Below are positions 36,696 to 46,526 of a DNA stretch of 64,000 bases, one piece after another. The notes under the pieces are model-generated. The model was given only the letters and a program-made list of their open reading frames with translations. It was not told where the DNA came from and ran no database searches. Where the stretch lies: positions 1,044,435 to 1,108,434 of the forward strand of contig CALSTG010000001.1 of the NCBI GenBank assembly GCA_943789205.1, written 5' to 3'. This stretch comes from an uncultured Flavobacteriales bacterium. Lineage in GTDB: Bacteria; Bacteroidota; Bacteroidia; Flavobacteriales_D; Crocinitomicaceae. The translations under genes and the position numbers were made by a program. Position 1 is the first letter of the stretch; every line of letters starts with the position of its first letter.

Positions 36696-37746
36696 AAAGC
36701 TTATAATACGTTATTTTTCTCCTTGTGCGATAGTTATCTACGCGATCCGTAACATCGTCAAAATCTATATAGTACTGAATGCTCTTGTTTTGAATCGTCC
36801 AATTGTTTTTATCGTCGTATATATAGCTATATTTTGTGTTTAGATGGTGCCGCCCATCATATTCCGAATTAGAATACTCCGAAAGAACATCATTAAGTTG
36901 ATTATGATTAAATGATTTATAACAGTACCAATAATCCGCCAAGGTATCTCCACTAATATAGGATTTAAGATTACCTTGTGAATCATAATACCATTTCCCT
37001 TCCTTGTCCCAATCCTCATCTAAAGAAGAAGTAAAAACCTTGCTTGCTAGAATTGAATTATTCAACCCATAATTATATTGATAGGTGCCTGTTGATTTAC
37101 CGGAAGTATCAATACCTACAACGACTTTTATTAGCTGACTGTTTTTTGGACTATAGCTATACCTCCTTGTTTTTAATAGGGTTTTCCCATTGCGCAAGCT
37201 AAAAACCCTTTGCTCTGTTAAAAGATTCCCATCGTATATATAGTCGACTTGACATGTATCACCATATGGTCCAATTTGCCATTGCCCTATGACAAGAACA
37301 GATTGTATTCTTTGATTTTTATAGCTGTATTCCAAGGTTCTTGAAGACCAATTCTCTCCTTTAAAAGGCTCGTGCTTTTTCCAGATATTCATTTCGTGTT
37401 CGGCTATTTTTGAAATTCTATCTTGTGCATCGTATTCTATCTGTATCACAACCATCGTGTCTCCCGAACTATCTTCTTGATACATGGTAGTCAAATTCCC
37501 TTTTTCGTTAAAGTTTAACCTATCAATTAAAAAATGGTCTCCCCAGACTCTATGTATGATCTCGAACTCTCCTGCTTCATTTTGTGTTTCATGGATTCCC
37601 GTTACGTGTTTTACAGGGCCTTTATAACCGAGTTGTTCTGAAGAGTATTTATACTCTAAAACATCGAGAGCCTCAAGCGAAATCATGCAGTTTTGCGCGT
37701 TTAACGAGACGCTTATTAAAAATGAAAATAGAACAATTGGTTTCAT
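36694..37746 (-). CDS. Exported protein of unknown function, RHS/YD-repeat-like strands
   Basis: The 350-residue protein has a signal peptide (about 1-18, ending LNAQ). The mature part is built of repeated hairpin units such as LNFNEKGNLTTMYQ, IEYDAQDRISKI, YSYKNQRIQSV and YYDSQGNLKSYIS, which recall the YD-repeat pattern (xYDxxGRLxxx). No enzymatic motif is visible. It is likely periplasmic or surface-exposed. It is transcribed convergently with the GWD-like gene and divergently from the esterase at 37889. A near-match to the -7 box is TATTCTTG on the minus strand upstream of its start. Confidence 0.65.
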   Translation of the reverse strand: MKPIVLFSFLISVSLNAQNCMISLEALDVLEYKYSSEQLGYKGPVKHVTGIHETQNEAGEFEIIHRVWGDHFLIDRLNFNEKGNLTTMYQEDSSGDTMVVIQIEYDAQDRISKIAEHEMNIWKKHEPFKGENWSSRTLEYSYKNQRIQSVLVIGQWQIGPYGDTCQVDYIYDGNLLTEQRVFSLRNGKTLLKTRRYSYSPKNSQLIKVVVGIDTSGKSTGTYQYNYGLNNSILASKVFTSSLDEDWDKEGKWYYDSQGNLKSYISGDTLADYWYCYKSFNHNQLNDVLSEYSNSEYDGRHHLNTKYSYIYDDKNNWTIQNKSIQYYIDFDDVTDRVDNYRTRRKITYYKL

Positions 37747-37888
37747 ATCTGATATTTTTTAAGTTAAAGCAAGAATAGTACCAAGGCCATGAAACAAATA
37801 GAAAAAACAAGTGTCTCTATGAAAAAATGAATGCTTTAATTCTCTATTTATTACTTAATTTAAAGCTTTAAAATATTACCAACATAAG

Positions 37889-39040
37889 ATGAAAATATTA
37901 ATTACAGCCCTCACATTCCTATTTATCGGCGCTCAAACAATTAAAGCACAAACGCTCTTAAACCAAACTTTAGTGCATGACGGAAATAATAGAGAGTACG
38001 CCATATATATCCCTGCAAGCTATGACCAAAGTCAAGCGGTTCCCTTGCTCTTTAATTTCCATGGGGGCGGAGGAAATATTGTTGATTATATGGCAAGTGT
38101 GGATATGCGGCCTATTGCCGATACGGCCAACTTTATTTTAGTTTACCCTCAGGCAGTTCCTGACCCAGGAAATGGAGGCGCTACAAGCTGGATGCACAAG
38201 GCGCCAACAACTTTTGATGATGTCCCTTTTGTTGAGTCAATGATCGATGTTATAGCGGCAGCGTATATGATTGATGACAATAGAGTTTATGTGTGTGGTT
38301 ATTCTTTAGGAGGAGAATTTACCTACGAACTGGCGTGCAGTTTAAACAATCGAATTGCTGCTGCTGGGGCTGTGGCAAGAACGATGCAGGGAGAAACTTT
38401 TAACAACTGTGCGCCTCAACATCCGACTGGAGTACTTACAATTCTTGGCACTGCAGACGGCATATCAGATTATAATGGAATAACTTTTAATGGAATTCAG
38501 TATTACATGTCGGCTGCTGAAACGCATGAATACTGGGCAACAGCCAACAATTGTGATGCCAATCCAACCATGTCGACCGTCCCAAATACCAATACCTCTG
38601 ACGGAAGCACTGTTGAACGATATTCCTGGAAAGACGCTTCAGGTTGCACATATGTAGAGCACCTAAAAGTTATTAATGGTGGACATGACTGGCCTGGTGT
38701 TTTTGGCAACATGGACATTGATGCGAGTCAGGAAATTTGGAGCTTTGTATCAAGGTACAACTTATCAGGCCTTGTAGGTTGTGCAACAAATTCAATAGAA
38801 GATACTTTAGGCCAAGAAGATGTGTTGCGGGTTTTTCCAAACCCTTTTAAGGATCAACTGATTGTCGAATCACCCTTTGAAGAAACCCAAAATTACGCGC
38901 TCTACTCCATTCTCGGGGAACACGTTTTGACTGGGTCAATTCATTCTGGAAGTACGCTTATTGAGCTTTCAAAAATCCCTGATGGGCTGTATGTTTTAAA
39001 GACAAGGGGTCAAGCCATAAAGCTGATTAAAAGAAAGTAG
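37889..39040 (+). CDS. Secreted PHB-depolymerase/feruloyl-esterase-like hydrolase with T9SS sorting domain
   Basis: The 383-residue protein has a signal peptide (about 1-20, ending IKAQ) and an esterase D/LpqC-type alpha/beta hydrolase: oxyanion segment FNFHGGGGN near residue 52, nucleophile motif CGYSLGGEF near residue 137, and the His region INGGHDWPG near residue 263. The C terminus is a T9SS sorting domain starting LRVFPNPF. Relatives are annotated as polyhydroxybutyrate depolymerases or feruloyl esterases; the substrate cannot be decided here. It is five bases upstream of the aminotransferase gene. Confidence 0.87.
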   Translation: MKILITALTFLFIGAQTIKAQTLLNQTLVHDGNNREYAIYIPASYDQSQAVPLLFNFHGGGGNIVDYMASVDMRPIADTANFILVYPQAVPDPGNGGATSWMHKAPTTFDDVPFVESMIDVIAAAYMIDDNRVYVCGYSLGGEFTYELACSLNNRIAAAGAVARTMQGETFNNCAPQHPTGVLTILGTADGISDYNGITFNGIQYYMSAAETHEYWATANNCDANPTMSTVPNTNTSDGSTVERYSWKDASGCTYVEHLKVINGGHDWPGVFGNMDIDASQEIWSFVSRYNLSGLVGCATNSIEDTLGQEDVLRVFPNPFKDQLIVESPFEETQNYALYSILGEHVLTGSIHSGSTLIELSKIPDGLYVLKTRGQAIKLIKRK

Positions 39041-39045
39041 TCAAA

Positions 39046-40170
39046 ATGAAGTTAAAAGACTTTGCTATAGAGCGCTACTTCGCTAAATATGAATTTAGCG
39101 CAAAATATATGATGTCTAGTTCAGATTGTGACGGGTTTGGAATGGATGAAGTATTGAGCCTCGCATCAGCCTCAGAAAAAGCGGATTGGTTAGGTCTAAA
39201 GCTGGGATATACAGAAACAAGGGGTAGTATCCCCTTGAGAAAAGCAATACAAAAGCATTATCAAAATATCGGGCTTGATGAGATAATAGTGACCTCTCCC
39301 GGTGAGGCAAACTTCGTCTTGATGAATGTCTTGCTTTCTGAGGGAGACGAAGTCGTTTGCATGGCACCTATGTACCAATCACTTTATCAAATTGCAAAAG
39401 ATATTGGTTGTCGACTAACCCTATGGGAACCGATTGAAGACAATGGGGCTTGGAATTATGCAGTTGACCAGCTTAATCGTCTAATAACAGAAAAAACAAA
39501 GCTGCTTATTGTAAATTTCCCTCACAACCCAACAGGTTATAGCCCAAGTAAAGAAGAGCAATTAGATATCATTAAAATATGTAGAAAAAACGATGTTTAT
39601 ATTTTCAGTGATGAGATGTATCGTTTTCTCGATCACACACAAGAAGAGAACTTGCCTTCAATGTGTGATGTTTATGAAAAAAGTATAAGCCTTTGGGGCA
39701 CGTCAAAAACATTTGGTTTAGCCGGGGTTCGAATTGGTTGGATTACATCAAAGGATCGAGACCTACTTCAAAAAATTGAAAACTTCAAAGATTATTTATC
39801 TATTTGTAGCAGTGCACCAAGTGAAATCCTTGCCACAATAGCGTTGAACAATCTTGATTATTTTCTGGACAAGAATCTTAAAAAGATCCGTTATAACATT
39901 CAATTGTTTGAGGCTTTTCAAAAAAAACACGACGCCCTCTTTGACTTTCAAGCACCACCTACAAGCTCTACCGCTTTTGTTCGTTTTCATCTAGAAAGTA
40001 GTACTGCAGCATTTGCAGAAAAGCTTGTTAAAGAAACTGGGATTATGTTGTTGCCCTCAGAAGCATTTGAATACGGCTCCAAACATGCAAGAATCGGTTT
40101 CGGAAGAAAAAACTTTGAAGAAGTCCTATCGGTATTTGACGCTTACCTTTCAGGTAGTAATAAATACTAA
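39046..40170 (+). CDS. PLP-dependent aminotransferase, class I/II
   Basis: The 374-residue cytoplasmic enzyme has the fold-type I features: LGYTETRGSIPLRKAI near residue 57, NFPHNPTGY near residue 162 (cofactor contact), SDEMYRF near residue 188 and the PLP-lysine motif GTSKTFGLAGVRIGW near residue 225. The final arginine for the substrate carboxylate is probably in HARIGFGRKNFEE near residue 347. The amino-acid substrate is unclear. It follows the esterase by five bases and overlaps the convergent DUF1456 gene by four bases. Confidence 0.9.
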   Translation: MKLKDFAIERYFAKYEFSAKYMMSSSDCDGFGMDEVLSLASASEKADWLGLKLGYTETRGSIPLRKAIQKHYQNIGLDEIIVTSPGEANFVLMNVLLSEGDEVVCMAPMYQSLYQIAKDIGCRLTLWEPIEDNGAWNYAVDQLNRLITEKTKLLIVNFPHNPTGYSPSKEEQLDIIKICRKNDVYIFSDEMYRFLDHTQEENLPSMCDVYEKSISLWGTSKTFGLAGVRIGWITSKDRDLLQKIENFKDYLSICSSAPSEILATIALNNLDYFLDKNLKKIRYNIQLFEAFQKKHDALFDFQAPPTSSTAFVRFHLESSTAAFAEKLVKETGIMLLPSEAFEYGSKHARIGFGRKNFEEVLSVFDAYLSGSNKY

Positions 40171-40412
40171 CCTTTTTTAGCCCTCTCTTCTCTTGGTCCT
40201 CTTTTAAGAATAATTAATCCATTCAAAAACTTTCTAAGAATTTGATCTTGAAGATCCATATATTTCGGATGGTCCTCACTTCTAAAAAAAGCCCCTAATT
40301 CACTTTTTGAAATCTCAAAATCTACTAAGGACAATACATGAATAATTTCATCATCCCGCATCTTTAATGCCACTCTAAGCTTCTTTAATATATCATTGTT
40401 TGTTAAACCCAT
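40167..40412 (-). CDS. Half-length YehS-like protein, one DUF1456 domain
   Basis: The 81-residue protein shows a single DUF1456 unit: NNDILKKLRVALKMRDDEII at the N terminus, then SKSELGAFFRSEDHPKY and the conserved end FLNGLIILKRGPRE. E. coli YehS and most relatives are about 150 residues with two such units, so this is a one-unit version. No frameshift or second unit is visible upstream, where only 20 bases separate it from the glycosyltransferase gene. Function of the family is not known. Confidence 0.82.
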   Translation of the reverse strand: MGLTNNDILKKLRVALKMRDDEIIHVLSLVDFEISKSELGAFFRSEDHPKYMDLQDQILRKFLNGLIILKRGPREERAKKG

Positions 40413-40432
40413 AGTTTCAATTTTATATTCAT

Positions 40433-41521
40433 TTATTTCGGGCGGATAACCGCTTCTACTTTCTCAAAAATATCGGTAGCCTCAAAATTATCTTTTACAA
40501 ACCGCTTTGCTGCTCTACCCATTTCTATTCTTAAAGATTCGTTTTTACAAAGTTTCTCAATAGCATCTGCAAAGTGGGTTATATCGCCTTCAGGCACTAG
40601 GGTTCCGGTTTTTCCCTCTTGGATAATTTGTGCATTACTTGATAAATCAAAGGCTACTGAAGGGAGCTCACAAAGACTGGCTTCTGCTAAAACATAGCCA
40701 AAACCTTCCCAAAATGATGACAACACAAACAGGTCCGCGGAATTATAAAAATTTTTTGGTTCCTCTATAAAACCCAAAAACAAAACTTCTTTTAAAAGCG
40801 CTTTTTCGCGAGCGGACTCCTTTAATGCTTCTTCTAAAGGTCCAACGCCTCCTATGATCAGTTTAAAACGCATCCCTCTCTGCTTTAATTCTAAGGCTAA
40901 ATTCAATAAAAAGTTGTGATTTTTCTGAGCAACTAGCCTTCCAAGAGTACACAAAATGAATTCGTCATTTTGCCTTTCATAAAGTTTATTTATGGCTCCA
41001 CCAAGAAATACTTTAGAATCAATTCCGTTAGGGACCAAATGAATTTTTATATCCGGCACCATACTCTTATTCTTCTTATTTAATGATGCTTTTGTTGCGG
41101 CTGAGTTTACAAGGACCCGATGCACTACCCGTTGATATAAGAATCGATTTAAAAAGTTGTTTTTAACTGGGATATCACTACCTCTTCGAAATATTATAAG
41201 TGGGGATTTGATCAGCTTAGAGGCGATACCGGCACTTTTTAAATCACGCGGTGAATTCATTACGAGACTTTTCACCTTATTTCTCTTTAAAATATGCGCT
41301 ATACGAATGAGAACTAAAGGATTTAAAAAGCTCAGATTAGATAGCTTTATTGTTTTTACGGTTATGCCTAGCGCCATTGCTTTTTCTGACAATGGACTAT
41401 TTGGAGCAGCGACAACGAGTACGTTTTTTCCTTTTTTATGAAGATAATTTGCCATCTCTAGATGCCACTTTTCTCCTCCGCCCCACGCTTTTACCGTATT
41501 AAAAAAACAATAGTTAGACAT
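40433..41521 (-). CDS. Glycosyltransferase family 4 protein
   Basis: The 362-residue protein has the GT-B fold pattern of GT4 enzymes: GGGEKWHLEMANYL near residue 13, HLVPNGIDSKVF near residue 161, LGRLVAQKNHNFLL near residue 188 and the C-terminal nucleotide-sugar site SSFWEGFGYVLAEAS near residue 267 (the EGFGxxxxE motif). It should transfer a sugar from a nucleotide donor to a cell-surface glycan on the cytoplasmic face of the membrane; donor and acceptor are unknown. It is not in a polysaccharide cluster here, although Wzi-like genes lie at 11.5 kb. Confidence 0.9.
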   Translation of the reverse strand: MSNYCFFNTVKAWGGGEKWHLEMANYLHKKGKNVLVVAAPNSPLSEKAMALGITVKTIKLSNLSFLNPLVLIRIAHILKRNKVKSLVMNSPRDLKSAGIASKLIKSPLIIFRRGSDIPVKNNFLNRFLYQRVVHRVLVNSAATKASLNKKNKSMVPDIKIHLVPNGIDSKVFLGGAINKLYERQNDEFILCTLGRLVAQKNHNFLLNLALELKQRGMRFKLIIGGVGPLEEALKESAREKALLKEVLFLGFIEEPKNFYNSADLFVLSSFWEGFGYVLAEASLCELPSVAFDLSSNAQIIQEGKTGTLVPEGDITHFADAIEKLCKNESLRIEMGRAAKRFVKDNFEATDIFEKVEAVIRPK

Positions 41522-41597
41522 CGTATGTAAATTGATTCTAAAGTTAGGGAGTATTCTTTGGCCCGAACGATAAAAGGGATATAATTTAAAAACGCAG

Positions 41598-41605
41598 TAT
41601 ATTTG
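41598..41605 (+). promoter_or_regulatory. Candidate -7 box of the second CotH gene
   Basis: TATATTTG matches TAnnTTTG exactly and ends three bases before the ATG at 41609, the same tight spacing as upstream of mreC. Confidence 0.45.
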
Positions 41606-41608
41606 AAC

Positions 41609-43816
41609 ATGGCGTTAAAACACCCTTTTTCAGGTGCCTCTTTTATACTATCAAAACGATTGCTTTTCACCCTGTTTGCACCTTTGTGCATTTTTTTCTC
41701 CATAAAGGCACAAATAAATCATTGGGAAACAGTCGTTTATGATACTGATACCTGGAAATACCTTGTACCTAATAGTGTGGTTAATCCAGCGTGGGTAAAT
41801 CTTAATTTCAACGACACTGACTGGCTTCAAGGACAAGGTGGTTTTGGATATGGTGATGGTGATGACAACACAGAGGTTAACAATACAATTTCTTGTTATC
41901 AGCGCATATCTTTTAATATCTCAGATCTTTCGCAAATAGAGTCTTTCATACTAAATGTAGATTATGATGATGCGTTTGTGGCTTATTTAAATGGTAGTGA
42001 AATTGCGAGAGCAAATATTGTCACCTCCGGTCAGCCTAGTTTCAATAGTACTGCCAATGGAAATCATGAGGCGGTGCTTTATCAGGGAGGAGCTCCTGAA
42101 AACTATCAGTTTGACGCAAGTATTTTAACAGAAGGAGAAAACATTCTTTGTGTTCAAGTGCATAATGTTCTCCTAAACTCTAGTGATTTAACGTGCAGAA
42201 CTTTTCTTTCTTTGGGTATTAATAATGCAAGTCAAAACTATGGACCTACGCCGAGTTGGTTCGATGCTCCTTTTATTTTTGAAAGCTCAAATCTACCTAT
42301 TGTTGTTATTGAAACAGAAAATGGTGCGCCCATTCCTGATGACCCTAAAATTAATGGGTCTATTGGTATTATATACAACGGTGAGGGTGAGCGAAACTAT
42401 ATAGGCGATGCTTACAATGAATATTCAGGTCCAATTGGTATTTCTAAGCGTGGATCTTCTTCTCAGATGTTTCCTAAAAAGCAGTGGGGTTTTGAAACTC
42501 GAGACAACCAAGGAGCACCCTATGATGTCACAATGTTTAATATGGCATGGGATAATGATTGGGTACTATATGCGCCATACTCAGATAAATCTTTGATTCG
42601 TAATGTTTTAGCGTACCAAATGGGTTGGGATCTTGGGGTATATGCGCCACGCACAAAGCTTGTAGAGGTTGTTCTTAATGGAAGCTATGAAGGTGTTTAT
42701 GTACTTACAGAAAAAATAAAACGGAAAGACGGAAAGGTAGGCAGTAACGATGTTGAAATCGAAGAAAATGATGGTAATGATATTACTGGGGATTATATCT
42801 TGAAATTAGATAAAACAACCTCTGGCGGTGTCGTCTCATGGTATTCTCCTATACCTCCTTATGCCGGAGCAAATCAGGCTGTTGGCTTTCAGCATCACGA
42901 TCCGAAAATTGATGAACTGAGCATTTTTCAAAAAAACTATATACAAGACTATATTACAAACTTTGAAAATGCGCTCAATGGCCCAAATTTTATGGACCCT
43001 AATTTAGGTTATAAACCATATATAGACGTGAATTCCTTTATTGCTTTCTTTCTCGTTAATGAAATCAGTAAGAATGTCGATGGGTATAGAATAAGCAGTT
43101 TTCTCCACAAGCTTAGAACGAGTGAAGGGGGGCTGATTCACGCAGGTCCTTTATGGGATTTTAATCTTGCCTTTGGAAATGCTGACTACTGCCAAGGAGC
43201 ATATGTTTCGAACTGGCAAATGGATTTCTATCAATGGTGTGGCGGTAAAGTTCCTTTTTGGTGGAATAAGCTAACTCAGGATCCCGCATATGCACATGAC
43301 CTGCATTGTAAATGGTTAGAAATGCGACAGGGTGTTTGGAACACAGATTCTTTAATGCAACGTATAGATGCTTTGGCTTTGTACTTAGATGAAGCACAGC
43401 AAAGAAATTTTCAGCGTTGGAATATTCTGAATAGTTATGTTTGGCCCAACCAATACATTGGCGGATCCTTTTCGGCTGAAATTGATTATCTCAAAAACTG
43501 GATTACCACCAGAATAACTTGGATGGACAATAACATGCCCGGCTCCTGTACAGACCTTGGAAGCTCCCATCTAAAACAAGAAGTCATAAAAGTCTACCCA
43601 AACCCAAGCATAGGAAATATAAATATTGCGTTTGGGGGCCAGATAAACTACGGAAGCCTTCGGGTTGTTAACATTCATGGACAGTGTGTCTATGAAAACA
43701 CAAAACTATTTGGTGCTGGTCTCAAAATCCATCTAAATGATTTATCTCCAGGCTTGTACAATTGTCAAATGATTTTAGATGGAACATTCTATGATAAAAA
43801 AATAATGGTTGAATAA
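41609..43816 (+). CDS. Secreted CotH-kinase-family protein with T9SS sorting domain
   Basis: The product (735 residues) has a signal peptide (about 15-35, ending SIKAQ). A beta-sandwich region (about 40-205) follows with WVNLNFNDTDWLQGQGGFGYG, a pattern seen in proteins with a lamin-tail-like or discoidin-like N-domain. The CotH kinase domain has GPIGISKRGSSSQMFPKKQW near residue 275, NDWVLYAPYSDKSLIRN near 315, YEGVYVLTEKIKRKDGK near 355 and AGPLWDFNLAFGN near 515. The C terminus is a T9SS sorting domain (VKVYPNPSIG). The TTG two codons upstream of the ATG overlaps the promoter box. Its stop overlaps the start of the next gene (TAATG), so the three following genes form an operon. Confidence 0.85.
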   Translation: MALKHPFSGASFILSKRLLFTLFAPLCIFFSIKAQINHWETVVYDTDTWKYLVPNSVVNPAWVNLNFNDTDWLQGQGGFGYGDGDDNTEVNNTISCYQRISFNISDLSQIESFILNVDYDDAFVAYLNGSEIARANIVTSGQPSFNSTANGNHEAVLYQGGAPENYQFDASILTEGENILCVQVHNVLLNSSDLTCRTFLSLGINNASQNYGPTPSWFDAPFIFESSNLPIVVIETENGAPIPDDPKINGSIGIIYNGEGERNYIGDAYNEYSGPIGISKRGSSSQMFPKKQWGFETRDNQGAPYDVTMFNMAWDNDWVLYAPYSDKSLIRNVLAYQMGWDLGVYAPRTKLVEVVLNGSYEGVYVLTEKIKRKDGKVGSNDVEIEENDGNDITGDYILKLDKTTSGGVVSWYSPIPPYAGANQAVGFQHHDPKIDELSIFQKNYIQDYITNFENALNGPNFMDPNLGYKPYIDVNSFIAFFLVNEISKNVDGYRISSFLHKLRTSEGGLIHAGPLWDFNLAFGNADYCQGAYVSNWQMDFYQWCGGKVPFWWNKLTQDPAYAHDLHCKWLEMRQGVWNTDSLMQRIDALALYLDEAQQRNFQRWNILNSYVWPNQYIGGSFSAEIDYLKNWITTRITWMDNNMPGSCTDLGSSHLKQEVIKVYPNPSIGNINIAFGGQINYGSLRVVNIHGQCVYENTKLFGAGLKIHLNDLSPGLYNCQMILDGTFYDKKIMVE

Positions 43817-44685
43817 TGAAAAAAAACAAATTGTCTAAATATCACTGGGTCACAAATGCTACAATAGGAGAAAGAAATTACCAAGGCAAGCTCATCGCAA
43901 ACGCTGTGAGGTCTAATTTATACTTTGCGCTCATTATTTTTGTGTTGTTAGGTTGTGAAAAAATAGAAGGATCCGGCGGTTCTTCAGCGATTACAGGAAA
44001 CCTATCTGGACGCAGCTATACCTTTTCAAACAACTCTAATGAAGAGCAAGAAATAACAAGTATTACGATTCCCAATGGAAGCAATATTGAAGACGGGGAA
44101 TATATTTTGCTTAATACCCCTAACGGAGGAACGCTTTACTATATTTGGTTTAAGTGGGATAATGGTTTGGCGCCCAGCCCCAATCTTTCAGGCAGAACAG
44201 CTATTCAAGTCTCATTCAGTTTCACACAGAGCAATACAACGGTTGCCCAAAACATGACAAGTGCTATTCTTAACATTGCTGGAGAAGACTTTTCTGTAGC
44301 TGTCAATAATGATATTGTTACTATTTCCAATATACAAAGCGGGGAAGTGACAGATGCCGAAGAGTTCACACAAAATATAACGGTAGATATTTCCAATCAA
44401 GGAAAAGATAATACGACAGAGGGCACCACCTTCATAGAAGGCCCCATCGTTGACAACAGGGTTTATTTGATTTACGGAGACGATGCCTTTTACAGCGAAG
44501 ATACACGAAGCGACGCTGAGGGCAACTATCAATTCCGAAACCTAAACAGAGGTGATTATACTGTCTTTACCTACAGCATTGATACTTTAAATCCAGATGA
44601 TGAGCCTGTTGCTGTGATGCAATCAGTCATTATCAAGGAAAGAAAAGAGATTGTACAGGCACCCGGAATTTTCATTTATCAATGA
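43816..44685 (+). CDS. Putative lipoprotein with C-terminal carboxypeptidase-regulatory-like domain
   Basis: The 289-residue product starts with an unusually long basic stretch and has its hydrophobic segment at about residues 35-46, ending in the lipobox LLGC near residue 47; a later ATG or TTG could be the true start. The last 80 residues (GPIVDNRVYLIYGDDAFYSE and NYQFRNLNRGDYTVF) look like a carboxypeptidase-regulatory/SdrD-B-like beta-sandwich. The middle part is not recognised. It overlaps the CotH gene by one base and the DUF2490 gene by four bases, so the three products probably act together at the envelope. Confidence 0.65.
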   Translation: MKKNKLSKYHWVTNATIGERNYQGKLIANAVRSNLYFALIIFVLLGCEKIEGSGGSSAITGNLSGRSYTFSNNSNEEQEITSITIPNGSNIEDGEYILLNTPNGGTLYYIWFKWDNGLAPSPNLSGRTAIQVSFSFTQSNTTVAQNMTSAILNIAGEDFSVAVNNDIVTISNIQSGEVTDAEEFTQNITVDISNQGKDNTTEGTTFIEGPIVDNRVYLIYGDDAFYSEDTRSDAEGNYQFRNLNRGDYTVFTYSIDTLNPDDEPVAVMQSVIIKERKEIVQAPGIFIYQ

Positions 44686-45383
44686 AAACTTCAGTATTGT
44701 TTTTCGGTGTTGTCTTAACATTGTTTTCTCCTGTTAATCTTTCGGCACAACAGGACTTTGGTTTATGGACAGGTATAGATGGAAAGTTGAGTCTCTCAAA
44801 AAAGATACAGGTTGGAGCGGTCGTACAAATGCGTTTTAAAGAAAACATTAATGCGCGATCAGAGTCTTTTATCTCTCCTTACATTGCCTGCAACCCTTTT
44901 AAACACTTTAAAATCGGCCTAGATTATCGGTTTTCTAACAATTGGGACAATGGGTATATCTCTGAAAATAGACATCGTATTACTATAGACCTTGGGTTTA
45001 AAAAACTTTTGGGCCTTTTGAATATAAAGAGCAGGTTCAATTTTGACTCTCGATTAAGGTATGTCGGAGAGTCTCGCATAGGAGACGTAAATAGCCATTA
45101 TTTAAGGGGTCGAATAAAGCTAGTCTACAACCTTCCAAAAACAAAAATAGAACCGCATATTAGTTCGGAGCTATTTTATCATTTTAATGATCAATTAAGC
45201 TATACTGAAAATCAAGTAATTACCAACCATCGTTTTAATAAGTATAGGGTTCGAGCTGGCTTTGAAATTCCCGTAGCCAAACAACATCAAATACGCGTTT
45301 TTTATATAATTCAAAAAGAAATTAGCGGACCAAATACTGATTATATCGGTGGTTTAACTTATCGTTTTCGATGGAAATTGTGA
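44682..45383 (+). CDS. DUF2490 family outer-membrane beta-barrel protein
   Basis: The 233-residue protein has a signal peptide (about 1-22, ending LSAQQ) and a barrel-like pattern: DFGLWTGIDGKLSLSKKIQ at the start, HFKIGLDYRFSNNWDN near residue 84, LRGRIKLVYNLPKTKIEPH near residue 145 and the C-terminal YIGGLTYRFRWKL. These match DUF2490 proteins, which are outer-membrane proteins of unknown role common in Bacteroidota. It is the last gene of the CotH-lipoprotein-DUF2490 operon. Confidence 0.82.
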   Translation: MKTSVLFFGVVLTLFSPVNLSAQQDFGLWTGIDGKLSLSKKIQVGAVVQMRFKENINARSESFISPYIACNPFKHFKIGLDYRFSNNWDNGYISENRHRITIDLGFKKLLGLLNIKSRFNFDSRLRYVGESRIGDVNSHYLRGRIKLVYNLPKTKIEPHISSELFYHFNDQLSYTENQVITNHRFNKYRVRAGFEIPVAKQHQIRVFYIIQKEISGPNTDYIGGLTYRFRWKL

Positions 45384-45388
45384 TGTCT

Positions 45389-46399
45389 TTACATCGACTC
45401 CTTTACCGATATTGCTGTATCTAAAACAGTTGTTTCAAAGGCATAAGGTTTCCAATTAAAGGTTTTCATAGCAGGGGAAACATCTGCATCATAGGTTTTG
45501 CCTATAAAACCCCTCATGCTTTTTAAATCGCGATTAAAATTTGACATTAACATCAATAAGAAGTTTGGTGCGACCTTTGTGCTTACCTTTTCATAACCGT
45601 TTGACTTTAATATCTGAGCCATTTCTTGAAAAGAGTACGCTTTTTCAGTGCCGACTATAAAACGCTGTCCATTTGCGGCTTTATTTTCAAGAGCCAAAAC
45701 ATGTATTTTAGCAATATCACGAACATCTGACATGTTAATAGAAGCTTGCGGAAGCATGGGCATTTTACCTTGGATCAAATCTCTAAACATCCCCATAGAT
45801 GCACCAGATAAATCTCCAGAAAGCGTGGGTCCAAATACTGGGCCTGGGTTAACTACTGCTAACTCTAATGGCGTCTCCTTGTCTTGATCCTCAATAAACT
45901 TCCAAGCGCTCTTTTCTGCAAGTGTTTTGCTCTTTGCATAAGCCGATACATTCTTCGAAGATATATTTGTCCATGTGGACTGATTCAAGACGGTGGACTT
46001 GTCAGCATCACCTAACATGGATACCATAGAAGAGGTTAAAACCATTCTTTTAATCCCTGCTTTTTTTGCGGCTCTTAAGGCTCTTTGTGTTCCTTCAACA
46101 GCCGGTTTAATGTATAGGTTTTCATCCTTTGGTTCCTTATTTATAAAGGGCGAAGCGACATGTAAAACATATTCACAACCCTTCATTGCTTCATTCCAAC
46201 CCTCCTCTTTTAATAAATCCAATTCACAAAATTCTAAGTTTCCTTTTGGGTCAATATGTTTGCTTATATCGGCTAAAATCTTCTCTGTTTTAGAAAGACT
46301 TCTTACCGATCCTTTCACCGCGTATCCTTGTTTTAATAATTCCAATGCGCAATGCGCGCCAATATATCCTGATATTCCTGTAACTAATACTTTTTTCAT
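45389..46399 (-). CDS. NAD(P)-dependent aldehyde/dihydroflavonol-reductase-like extended SDR
   Basis: The 336-residue enzyme starts with the Rossmann motif VTGISGYIGAHCALELLKQG. The central part has YVLHVASPF near residue 80, the serine-containing segment MVLTSSMVSMLGD near residue 120 and the catalytic YAKSK near residue 155 (YxxxK). It resembles aldehyde reductases of the dihydroflavonol-4-reductase group; the substrate is unknown. It is divergent from an HxlR regulator (46527), the usual arrangement for a reductase controlled by a redox- or electrophile-sensing regulator. Confidence 0.88.
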   Translation of the reverse strand: MKKVLVTGISGYIGAHCALELLKQGYAVKGSVRSLSKTEKILADISKHIDPKGNLEFCELDLLKEEGWNEAMKGCEYVLHVASPFINKEPKDENLYIKPAVEGTQRALRAAKKAGIKRMVLTSSMVSMLGDADKSTVLNQSTWTNISSKNVSAYAKSKTLAEKSAWKFIEDQDKETPLELAVVNPGPVFGPTLSGDLSGASMGMFRDLIQGKMPMLPQASINMSDVRDIAKIHVLALENKAANGQRFIVGTEKAYSFQEMAQILKSNGYEKVSTKVAPNFLLMLMSNFNRDLKSMRGFIGKTYDADVSPAMKTFNWKPYAFETTVLDTAISVKESM

Positions 46400-46526
46400 G
46401 TTGTTTCTAATGCTTAAACGGTTTATTGCTTTTATATTGCAAGTAAAATTAACAAAATACTTTTATACGACAAGTTTTTCTAGTTTGGCTCATTTTTTCG
46501 ATAACTTTTAATTAATTTTAAGAAGT

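Noticed and set aside
45382..45395. GATGT/ACATC hairpin between convergent genes as a terminator
   Set aside because: The stem is only 5 bp and there is no T-tract.
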